64,000 nt of DNA, taken from NCBI GenBank assembly GCA_005883305.1, contig VBAC01000001.1:2232001-2296000 (forward strand). Direction: 5' to 3'. Position numbers and translations under genes: made by a program. Below the pieces are notes generated by a model. It was not told the DNA's origin and did not search any database. It was given only the letters and a program-made list of their open reading frames with translations. The stretch's first letter is position 1; the number at the start of each line of letters is the position of its first letter. This document shows, in pieces, positions 43,214-51,633 of the stretch. The DNA comes from Alphaproteobacteria bacterium. GTDB taxonomy: Bacteria > Pseudomonadota > Alphaproteobacteria > Sphingomonadales > Sphingomonadaceae.

Positions 43214-44593
43214 TCAGCACTCCACCACGTTGACCGCGAGCCCGCCGAGGCTGGTCTCCTTGTAGCGCTCGTTCATGTCGAGGCCGGTCTTGCGCATCGT
43301 CTCGATCACCTGGTCGAGGCTGACGCGGTGAGAGCCGTCGCCGACCAAAGCGAGGCGCGAGGCCTCGATCGCCTTGACCGCGCCGACCGCGTTGCGCTCG
43401 ATGCACGGCACCTGGACGAGCCCGCCGACCGGGTCGCAGGTGAGGCCGAGATTGTGCTCCATGCCGATCTCCGCCGCATTCTCGACCTGTCCGGGCGTGC
43501 CGCCGAGCGCGGCGGTGAGCCCTGCGGCGGCCATCGAGCAGGCCACTCCGACCTCGCCCTGGCAGCCCACCTCGGCGCCGGAAATGGACGCGTTTTCCTT
43601 GAACAGCGAGCCGATCGCCGCGGCGGTGAGCAGAAAGATCCGCGTGCCCTCGTCGGTCGCGCGCGGGGTGAAGCGCTGGTAGTAGCGAAGCACCGCCGGC
43701 ACGATCCCGGCGGCGCCGTTGGTCGGCGCGGTGACGACCTTGCCGCCGGCTGCATTCTCCTCGTTGACCGCCAGCGCCCACAAATTGACCCAGTCGATCA
43801 CCGTCAGCGGGTCCTGCAGTGCGCGCTCTGCCCGCTCCGTCAGCAGCTTGTGCAGCCCCGGGGCGCGCCGCTTGACGCCGAGGCCGCCCGGCAGGATTCC
43901 GGCTTGGCCGATACCGCGGTCGATGCAGGCGGACATTGCGGCGGAGATTTCGTCGAGCCGGGCGTCGATCTCCGTGTCGCTCATCCCGGCCCGCTCGTTG
44001 GCGCGGGCGACGTCGGCGATGCTCATGGCGCGCTCGGCGGCGAAGGCCAGCAGCTGCTCGGCCGAGCTGAACCGGCAGGGCACGTCCCACGCCCCTTCCG
44101 GCGGCGCGTTGCGCGCGACCGCGGCCTCGTCGACCACGGCCCCTCCGCCGACCGAATAGGAGATCCTGCTGTCCAGCACGGCACCCTCGCTGTCGCGGGC
44201 CGTGAAGCGCATGCCGTTCGAATGGTGAGGCAGGCGCTCGCGCTGGAGGAAGCGGACGTCGGCGGCCTCGTCGAAGGCGATGTCGCGGGTTCCGCCGAGC
44301 TTCAGGCGGCCGCTGTCGCGGATCCCGCGCACCGTCTCGTCCGCCGCGTCGGGATCGATCCGGTCCGGCCGATGGCCCGTAAACCCGAGCAGGATCGCCC
44401 GGTCGGTAGCGTGGCCCTTGCCGGTCAGCGCCAGCGAGCCGTAGAGATCGACCTCGACCCGCGCCGTCCGCTCGATCAGGCCCGCGTCACGCAGCCCCTC
44501 GACAAAGCGGCAGGCAGCGGTCATCGGGCCCATCGTGTGCGAGCTTGAAGGACCGACCCCGATCTTGAAGAGGTCGAAGACGCTGCAGACCAA
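43214..44593 (-). CDS. sdaA: L-serine ammonia-lyase (iron-sulfur, single-chain)
   Basis: 459 aa from a TTG start with AGGAGAG 5 bases upstream; the sequence VCSVFDLFKIGVGPSSSHTM is the canonical beginning of the enzyme. It deaminates L-serine to pyruvate using a [4Fe-4S] cluster; the three cluster cysteines lie in CQGEVGVACSMAAAG and TCDPVGGLVQVPCIERN, and SSSHTMGP is the substrate loop. Single-chain SdaA type rather than the two-subunit form. The gene is divergent from the PabB-PabC gene and convergent with pit. Confidence 0.94.
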   Translation of the reverse strand: MVCSVFDLFKIGVGPSSSHTMGPMTAACRFVEGLRDAGLIERTARVEVDLYGSLALTGKGHATDRAILLGFTGHRPDRIDPDAADETVRGIRDSGRLKLGGTRDIAFDEAADVRFLQRERLPHHSNGMRFTARDSEGAVLDSRISYSVGGGAVVDEAAVARNAPPEGAWDVPCRFSSAEQLLAFAAERAMSIADVARANERAGMSDTEIDARLDEISAAMSACIDRGIGQAGILPGGLGVKRRAPGLHKLLTERAERALQDPLTVIDWVNLWALAVNEENAAGGKVVTAPTNGAAGIVPAVLRYYQRFTPRATDEGTRIFLLTAAAIGSLFKENASISGAEVGCQGEVGVACSMAAAGLTAALGGTPGQVENAAEIGMEHNLGLTCDPVGGLVQVPCIERNAVGAVKAIEASRLALVGDGSHRVSLDQVIETMRKTGLDMNERYKETSLGGLAVNVVEC

Positions 44594-44635
44594 GATTTCT
44601 CTCCTGTGGGCGGCAAATGGGCCTGTGGCGCGCGC

Positions 44636-46351
<1,716 letters not shown>

Positions 46352-46367
46352 GCGCCAGAAAGCGCCG

Positions 46368-46859
46368 ATGAACATGAATCGACGCGCGTTCCTGGCCTCG
46401 GGCGCCGCGGCCATGGCCGTGGCCGTCGCCGCCACCTTGCCCGGCCGGGGCGCCGAGGCCCAGGCCGGGCGTTTTCCCGTCCGCCTGACCGATGCCGAGT
46501 GGCGCCGGCGCCTCAGCCCGCGCCAATATGCGGTCCTTCGTCAGGCGGCGACCGAGCGGGCGGGATCGAGCGCTCTCAACGCCGAGCACCGCCGCGGCAC
46601 CTTCCGCTGCGCCGGCTGCGCCCATCCGCTCTTCTCCTCGACGACCAAATTCGACAGCGGCACCGGCTGGCCGAGCTTCTTCCGGCCGCTCGCCGGAGCG
46701 GTCGTCACCCGCGAGGATCGCGGGCTCGGCATGGCCCGCACCGAAGTGCTCTGCGCCCGCTGCGGCGGCCATCTCGGCCACGTCTTCAACGACGGCCCGC
46801 GCCCGACCGGCCTGCGCTACTGCATGAACGGCGATGCTATGATCTTCAGCGCGGCGTAG
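46368..46859 (+). CDS. msrB: Peptide-methionine (R)-S-oxide reductase MsrB, Tat-exported
   Basis: 163 aa. The N-terminus NRRAFLASGAAA is a twin-arginine signal (RRxFL), so this MsrB is predicted to be periplasmic, unlike cytoplasmic msrB. The catalytic domain has two CxxC zinc knuckles (CAGC and CARC), the GWPSFF motif, RTEVLCARCGGHLGHVFNDG and the active-site cysteine in RYCMN. It reduces methionine-R-sulfoxide in proteins after oxidative stress. It follows pabB-pabC by 16 bases and may be co-transcribed. Confidence 0.93.
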   Translation: MNMNRRAFLASGAAAMAVAVAATLPGRGAEAQAGRFPVRLTDAEWRRRLSPRQYAVLRQAATERAGSSALNAEHRRGTFRCAGCAHPLFSSTTKFDSGTGWPSFFRPLAGAVVTREDRGLGMARTEVLCARCGGHLGHVFNDGPRPTGLRYCMNGDAMIFSAA

Positions 46860-46865
46860 CGAAAA

Positions 46866-46985
46866 TCCTCCCCGGAACGGGGAGGGTAACCGTCCGAAGG
46901 ACGGTGGAGGGCTCGACAGACTCCGAGCCGGCCCCACCACCACGGCGCTTCGCGCCGCGGTCCCCCTCCCCGTTCCGGGGAGGAA
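46866..46985. repeat. Palindromic dispersed repeat, family C variant
   Basis: The arms ATCCTCCCCGGAACGGGGAG and CTCCCCGTTCCGGGGAGGAA are inverted, with internal self-complementary units CCGTCCGAAGGACGG and GGCGCTTCGCGCC. It lies between convergent msrB and pdeM genes, and could also act as a bidirectional terminator. Confidence 0.8.
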
Positions 46986-46988
46986 TAT

Positions 46989-47651
46989 TCAAGCCGCGAT
47001 CGGGAATCTCAACAGCCGGTCCTGCACCGGCACCAAGGCCTGCGCGCCGGTGCCCACGGCCCGAACGATCTCCGGATGATGGGCGTCGAGCCCCCCGGTA
47101 AGCGACCCGAATGCGGGAAGGATCAGCTTGGTCGCGGTGGCGACGAAGCAGCGGCGCGAGACCTGGCGGCCGCGATGCGTGATCCTGAGCTTAGGATGGA
47201 AATGGCCGCTCAACTCCGGGCGGGTCTCGGAAGGCTCCGCCTCGTGCCGAAGCACCAGTCCGTCGACCTCCGCCTCCTCGACGAGCGCGCCGCCACAATG
47301 GTCGACGAAACCCGAGTCGTGATTGCCGACGATCCAGGTCCAGCGAGTCGTCGAGGTGAGCGCGATCAGAGAGCGTCGCGCATCCCCGGGCAGGCGATCG
47401 CAGCCTTCGCGGTCGTGGAAGCTGTCGCCGAGGCACCAGATTTCCTCGGCCGCGGTCGCCGCGACGATCAGCGACAGATCGGCCAGCGTCGCCGCCGAAT
47501 CGTAGGGCGGAAGCATCTGCCCTCCTTTGGCGAACCAGCTCGCTTTCTCGAGATGGAGGTCGGCGACGAGCAAAGCCCGGCGCGCCGGCCAGAAGAGCGC
47601 GCCCTGGGACAGCGCCATCAATTCGTGGCCACAGAACGAAAAGCGAACCAT
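46989..47651 (-). CDS. pdeM: Ligase-associated DNA-damage-response endonuclease PdeM
   Basis: 220 aa metallophosphoesterase. Metal-site motifs in order: VADLHLEKASWF, CLGDSFHDREGC, VGNHDSGF, SGHFHPKLRI, as in the PdeM family. PdeM is usually next to an Lhr-type helicase, a beta-CASP exonuclease and an ATP-dependent DNA ligase and is thought to act in DNA end processing. Here the helicase and exonuclease are 4-7 kb away (51630-55076) and no ligase is visible. A 44-codon frame lies just upstream. No strong ribosome site precedes the ATG. Confidence 0.88.
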   Translation of the reverse strand: MVRFSFCGHELMALSQGALFWPARRALLVADLHLEKASWFAKGGQMLPPYDSAATLADLSLIVAATAAEEIWCLGDSFHDREGCDRLPGDARRSLIALTSTTRWTWIVGNHDSGFVDHCGGALVEEAEVDGLVLRHEAEPSETRPELSGHFHPKLRITHRGRQVSRRCFVATATKLILPAFGSLTGGLDAHHPEIVRAVGTGAQALVPVQDRLLRFPIAA

Positions 47652-47691
47652 CGGCCGGCTATAAGGCCGCTCCGGCGCCGGTTTCAAGCGT

Positions 47692-47826
47692 TCAGAAGTG
47701 CAGGGTGATGAGCGAGAGGAAGGACGAAGCGTCCGCCCGGGTGGTCCAGAAGAGCAGGCCGCCGGCAAGGAAACCCTGGCCTACCAGCGCGAACGGGCTT
47801 TGCAGCTTCTTCCAGAACCTGGTCAC
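47692..47826 (-). CDS. Possible 44-residue single-span membrane protein upstream of pdeM
   Basis: Too short for routine calling. GTG start with GAGGA 6 bases upstream; the product is V/MTRFWKKLQSPFALVGQG then a hydrophobic stretch (FLAGGLLFW) and TTRADASSFLSLITLHF. A basic N-terminus and one membrane-like segment resemble the anchor of NapC/NirT-type cytochromes, of which it could be a remnant. The stop is 40 bases before pdeM. It has no homology evidence available here. Confidence 0.4.
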   Translation of the reverse strand: MTRFWKKLQSPFALVGQGFLAGGLLFWTTRADASSFLSLITLHF

Positions 47827-48013
47827 GTCTTTCCTCGCTCTTCATCCGGTCCGCCCTCGGGCGGCCGGCTCCTTATCGGGCACGCTGCGCGGCGCACCTC
47901 GTGAATTCGACCATCGCGGCCTGAAGATAAACAGACTGTGAATCGGTTCGACGAGACGCGCGATTCGCACGACGAGGGGCCGGCGCCGAACGAATCCGGC
48001 GCCGGAACCAGGT

Positions 48014-48502
48014 TTACGCGGCGGTCGCCAGCTCGCCTTCCTTTTCGTTGCGATCGGACGAAGCCTCGATCGTCGCCGGCTGGGCGCCGCCGATGTCGAT
48101 CTTGCGCGGCTTCATCGCCTCGGGCACCTCGCGCTGCAACTCGATCCGCAGCAGGCCGTCGGCGAGGTCGGCGCCGGTTACCTGGACGAAATCGGCGAGC
48201 TCGAAGCGCCGCTCGAACGCCCGGGTGGCGATGCCGATGTGCAGGTAATTGCCGTCGCGGCCCCGCTCCTCGGACTTGCGGCCGCTGATCGTCAGCATGT
48301 TCTGGTGGGCGACGATCTCGATCTCGTCGCGCTTGAACCCGGCTACGGCGAGGGTGATCCGGTAGCTGTCGTCACCGAGCTTTTCGATGTCGAACGGCGG
48401 ATAATTGTCCTGCTCGGCGCGGCTCGAATCCTCGAGGAAGTCGAACAGGCGGTCGAAGCCGACGGTGGAGCGCCGGTAGGGGGTGAAGTCATAGCCTCTC
48501 AT
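48014..48502 (-). CDS. Small heat-shock protein, Hsp20/IbpA family
   Basis: 162 aa. The alpha-crystallin domain (about 38-130) contains PPFDIEKLGDDSYRITLAVA, GFKRDEIEIVAHQNMLTISG and the A-x-x-x-n-GVL-like region ADGLLRIELQREVPE; the N- and C-terminal arms are short. It is a cytoplasmic holdase. The leader folds as a ROSE-like thermometer over the ribosome site (48503-48592) and is preceded by a sigma-32-like promoter at 48601-48628, so it should be induced by heat at both levels. Confidence 0.93.
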   Translation of the reverse strand: MRGYDFTPYRRSTVGFDRLFDFLEDSSRAEQDNYPPFDIEKLGDDSYRITLAVAGFKRDEIEIVAHQNMLTISGRKSEERGRDGNYLHIGIATRAFERRFELADFVQVTGADLADGLLRIELQREVPEAMKPRKIDIGGAQPATIEASSDRNEKEGELATAA

Positions 48503-48592
48503 CTCATGTCCTCCTTAAAGCGACATTTGCGATGGGCCGCCGCGAAGGGCCGGCCCCTCGGGTGAATGACCGGAAGCCGAAGCCTTCCGGCC
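48503..48592 (-). ncRNA. ROSE-like RNA thermometer in the hsp20 leader
   Basis: Read on the minus strand, AUGUC-G-CU pairs with AGGACAU (48506-48526), masking the AGGAGGA ribosome site; seven pairs with one bulged G match the ROSE hallmark UYGCU opposite AGGA. The loop is UUAAGG. Upstream stems CCGGAAG/CTTCCGG (48570-48590) and a GGGCCGGCCC palindrome complete the multi-stem leader. The family is known from alphaproteobacterial small heat-shock genes; folding energy was not computed. Confidence 0.75.
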
Positions 48593-48600
48593 GAGCGGAA

Positions 48601-48628
48601 ATTTAGGAAGGGCAGAAGGCGGTTCAAG
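48601..48628 (-). promoter_or_regulatory. Sigma-32 (RpoH)-type promoter for hsp20
   Basis: On the minus strand, CTTG (complement of 48625-48628) is followed after 17 bases by CCTAAAT (complement of 48601-48607), close to the alphaproteobacterial heat-shock pattern CTTG-N17-CYTATNT. A second copy of CTTGAACCGCC lies just upstream, a direct repeat. Confidence 0.6.
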
Positions 48629-48662
48629 AGGTTGGCGGTTCAAGGGGATTGCTCTCAATTCA

Positions 48663-48781
48663 GAGTCATTCCGGCGAAAGCCGGAACCTATGAACACGGT
48701 ATTGGCGGTAGAGCCGCTGACCTTCGCGAACCCTCAAAAAAGGCTCCGGTTCATGGGCCCCGGCCTCCGCCGGGGTGACTC
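48663..48781. repeat. Family-A palindromic repeat
   Basis: Arms GAGTCATTCCGGCGAAAGCC and GGCCTCCGCCGGGGTGACTC are inverted with mismatches; 119 bases, the same size and end sequence as the prsT copy at 17475. It lies in the 310-base gap between hsp20 and the M19 gene; the rest of that gap is the hsp20 promoter and leader. Confidence 0.85.
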
Positions 48782-48812
48782 TTTTGGTTTTCTCCGGCGC
48801 CCAGCCTAGATG

Positions 48813-50006
48813 TCAGCGCGTCGCGCCAGCCTGGACCTGGCGCATCACCCGCAGCAGATTGCCGCCCATCACCTTGGCGATGTCGGCCTCGCTCAGACCC
48901 TCGCGGCGCAGCCGGGCGCTGATCCGGGGGAGGGAGGCGATGTCTTCCATGCCGATCACCCCGCCGCCGCCGTCCCAGTCCGCGCCGAGCCCGACATGGT
49001 CGACTCCCATCACCCGGATCGCGTGCAGCATCGAGCGCATGTAGGCGTCGAAATCGGCGGTGGTGTAGGGGCGCCGGGCGTTCAGCGCGGCGAGATCGGC
49101 GGTGAGCCGGCGGCGCTGCGCGGCGTCGAGATTGCCCCACTCCTTCTGCCGGTCCTGAAGCGCCTCGCGCTCGTCGGACAGGTCGTTCTCCACCAGGAAC
49201 ACGCTGTTGATCATCATCAGCCCGCCGGCCTCGGCGAGCCGCCGCATCCTTGCATCGTCGAGATTGCGGCGATGTTCGTGGATCGCCCGCGGGCCGGAAT
49301 GGGAGAGGATGATCGGCACCCGGGAGAGCGCCAGCATCTGATCGAACGTCTCGTCCGAGCTGTGGCTGCCGTCGATAATCATCCCCAGCCGGTTCATCTC
49401 CGCGACCCATTGCCGCCCGAGCGGCGAAAGGCCGTGCCAGCGCGCCTCGCCGGTGGCGCTGTCGGCGAGCTGGTTGGTGCGGCTGTGAACCGGCCCGGCC
49501 ATGCGCACGCCGAGCCGGTAGAAGGTGGTGAGAAGCGACAGATCCTCGCCGAGCGGCCAGCTGTTCTCGATGCTCTGGAACGCGAAGTGGCGCCCCTGCG
49601 CGACGAGGCGCTCGGCCTCGTCCGGAGTCGTCGCGAGGCCGATCCGGCCGGCATTGGCGGCCATGGTGCGTTGGATCGCCATCGCCCGCATCAGCGCCGC
49701 GTCGCGCGCCTCGGCATAGCCTTCGCTCGTCAGCGCCCCCTGCGGCGTGTAAATGACGAAGAAGCCGCCATCGAGGCCCCCCGAGTCCATCCGCGGCAGA
49801 TCGATCTGGCTGTTGTCCTCCTCGTAGCGATGCCTTTGAGCGAAATCCCAGCCGCGCACTTCGAAATAGGTCGGCGTGTCGAGATGCGTGTCGATAACCA
49901 TCATCCGCTGGTGAGCGGCGCGGTCGGCGGCGCTGATGTCTGGCTGCTGCGCCGAGGCGGGAATGGCGAGGAGCATGGCGAAAGCGGGGAATGACAGCAT
50001 GCGCAT
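48813..50006 (-). CDS. Membrane dipeptidase (M19 family), exported
   Basis: 397 aa. Signal peptide MRMLSFPAFAMLLAIPASAQ. M19 renal-dipeptidase-like TIM barrel with metal ligands in VIDTHLDTP, the bridging Glu region of HFAFQSIENS, LIIDGSHSS-type motif (GMIIDGSHSSDETF) and PIILSHSGPRA; VGLGADWDGGGG closes the barrel. It cleaves dipeptides, possibly cell-wall D-Ala-D-Ala products, in the periplasm. The start has GGAGCC upstream; a Met three codons later is the alternative. Confidence 0.92.
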   Translation of the reverse strand: MRMLSFPAFAMLLAIPASAQQPDISAADRAAHQRMMVIDTHLDTPTYFEVRGWDFAQRHRYEEDNSQIDLPRMDSGGLDGGFFVIYTPQGALTSEGYAEARDAALMRAMAIQRTMAANAGRIGLATTPDEAERLVAQGRHFAFQSIENSWPLGEDLSLLTTFYRLGVRMAGPVHSRTNQLADSATGEARWHGLSPLGRQWVAEMNRLGMIIDGSHSSDETFDQMLALSRVPIILSHSGPRAIHEHRRNLDDARMRRLAEAGGLMMINSVFLVENDLSDEREALQDRQKEWGNLDAAQRRRLTADLAALNARRPYTTADFDAYMRSMLHAIRVMGVDHVGLGADWDGGGGVIGMEDIASLPRISARLRREGLSEADIAKVMGGNLLRVMRQVQAGATR

Positions 50007-50035
50007 AAGTTCGGCTCCGGCTAGCGAGCCCGACC

Positions 50036-50257
50036 CTAAGGCTTCGCGAGCAGCCGGTCGAGGTCCCGCCGCAAGGCCTCCGCGCTATGATCGAGCACCT
50101 GCTGCAGCAGTGCGGATTTGAGCTCGCCGATCGTGCCCTGAGGAGCGCCGCAGTCGTTGCAGCGAATCGGATCGGCGTCCGAGGGCTCGCCGGCCGGCGG
50201 AAGGCTGTAATTGGCGCTGCCGCAGGCTTCGCAGTGGATTTCGACCGAAACGTCCAT
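50036..50257 (-). CDS. Small zinc-ribbon protein, unknown
   Basis: 73 aa from the ATG preceded by GGGAG. Two knuckles, CEACGSANYSL and CNDCGAPQG, make a zinc ribbon in the first half; the second half is a charged helix (LKSALLQQVLDHSAEALRRD). It is cytoplasmic. An upstream ATG would add 24 residues of unrelated composition. It lies 29 bases before the M19 gene and on the same strand, so the two are probably one transcript. Confidence 0.7.
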   Translation of the reverse strand: MDVSVEIHCEACGSANYSLPPAGEPSDADPIRCNDCGAPQGTIGELKSALLQQVLDHSAEALRRDLDRLLAKP

Positions 50258-50400
50258 CTCGCGACTCCCGAAGCCCAAAGAACCCTCAAGGGCCGGTCCG
50301 GCCATGGCAGACTCGAACCCGCCCGACAATGTGGACGCGCGCGCCGCCTTATGTTAGGCCAGCGCCCGACTGTCTAATTCTTGGCTGTGGGGATCATCGG

Positions 50401-51633
50401 GTGGCAAAGCCTTCTTGGGCCAGCTTTTTTTCGCGTAGCGCCAGCTCAAGCCTGGAGCATGTGTGGGATTCCCTCTGGAGTGAGTGGACCGCGAGCCTGC
50501 CCCAGCGGCAAGCCGGCATCCGCCTCGTCCAGTTCGCCGCGCAGGGCGCCCAGCCCTCCGTCGAGGCGCTGATTCGCGGCGAATCGGTCCAGCCGCTGTT
50601 CCTGACGCTCGACCGTCCGTCCCTTTCGATGTTCATCCCGGTCCCGTCGGTCGCCGACGATCTGCGCGAAGACTCGGCGCGCAGCGACCATGCCGCGACG
50701 CTTTCGGCCGATACCCCGCTCGACGCGCCAGGCCTCGATGCGCCGCAACGGAGCGGCACGGTCTCGTTCGCCGGGGGCGCGACGGCGACGTTCGGCGCGC
50801 AAAGCCAGATCATCGCCGATCCGGCGGCCAATTTCGCGGTCCTGTACAGCGAGGACTTCCAGTCGGCGCTGGTCATGAACACGCTCAACAAGACTCTGCT
50901 CGAGGGCGGACCCGGCAATTTCCCGGAACTGAGCCGCGGGCCGGACGACGTGCTCGAGCTGACCGGCGATTTTTCCGCCGGCTTCGCGCTGCCGTCCCAG
51001 CCCGGCGACATCGATGCCGTCCTTCTTAGCCCCGGGCACGACTACAATTTGATTTCGAGCGACGACAATGTCGGCGCCGGCGAGACGATGACGATCAACG
51101 GCGTGCCGCTCGGCGCCGGCAATCAGGTGATCTTCGACGGCAGCGCCGAGACCGACGGAAGCTTCGTCTTCCTGGGCGGCCAGGCCGGCGACACGTTCAT
51201 CGGCGGAGCCGGCGACGACCAGATACTGGGCTTGGGCGGCGCCGATACGCTGGCCGGCGGCGGCGGCGCGGACACGTTCGTCTACTTCGGCGCCAGCCAG
51301 TCGACCGGGGATCATTACGACACGCTGGGCGATTTCAACGCTTCCGAGGATCGGATCGACCTCCCCGGCTCGGTCGCCGGCTTCGGCGCGCCGGTCACCA
51401 GCGGCGCTCTCTCGCATGCGAGCTTCGGCGCCGATCTTTCCGGCGCCATGGCCGGTCTCGGCGCCGCAAACGCGGCCTGGTTCACCCCGGACAGCGGCGA
51501 TCTCGCCGGAACGATCTTCCTCGTCGTCGACGCCAACGGAATCGCCGGCTACCAGGAAGGCGAGGATTACGTCTTCGCCGTCGGCGGCTCTCCGCTCGCG
51601 GACCTCACCGGCCACACCGACATCTTCGTCTAA
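50401..51633 (+). CDS. RTX-type calcium-binding protein, probably type I secreted
   Basis: 410 aa from GTG 50401 (GGGG 8 bases upstream); the frame is open further upstream to 50329 but without a ribosome site. There is no N-terminal signal peptide. Residues about 265-295 hold three RTX nonapeptides (GGAGDDQILGLGGADTLAGG, then GGADTF), followed by the typical post-RTX domain (FNASEDRIDLPG...) with a hydrophobic C-terminal DIFV, consistent with a type I secretion signal. The N-terminal 250 residues are unfamiliar: S/T/D-rich, with beta-like segments. No TolC, ABC or membrane-fusion partner is in the window. It converges with the helicase gene, overlapping its stop by 4 bases. Confidence 0.8.
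   Translation: MAKPSWASFFSRSASSSLEHVWDSLWSEWTASLPQRQAGIRLVQFAAQGAQPSVEALIRGESVQPLFLTLDRPSLSMFIPVPSVADDLREDSARSDHAATLSADTPLDAPGLDAPQRSGTVSFAGGATATFGAQSQIIADPAANFAVLYSEDFQSALVMNTLNKTLLEGGPGNFPELSRGPDDVLELTGDFSAGFALPSQPGDIDAVLLSPGHDYNLISSDDNVGAGETMTINGVPLGAGNQVIFDGSAETDGSFVFLGGQAGDTFIGGAGDDQILGLGGADTLAGGGGADTFVYFGASQSTGDHYDTLGDFNASEDRIDLPGSVAGFGAPVTSGALSHASFGADLSGAMAGLGAANAAWFTPDSGDLAGTIFLVVDANGIAGYQEGEDYVFAVGGSPLADLTGHTDIFV

Noticed and set aside
50306-50323. Sequence resembling a tRNA T-arm (GGCAG-ACTCGAAC-CCGCC, complement of GGCGG-GTTCGAGT-CTGCC)
   Set aside because: No matching D-arm, anticodon arm or 7-bp acceptor stem could be placed on either side in either orientation, so it is at most a fragment or chance.
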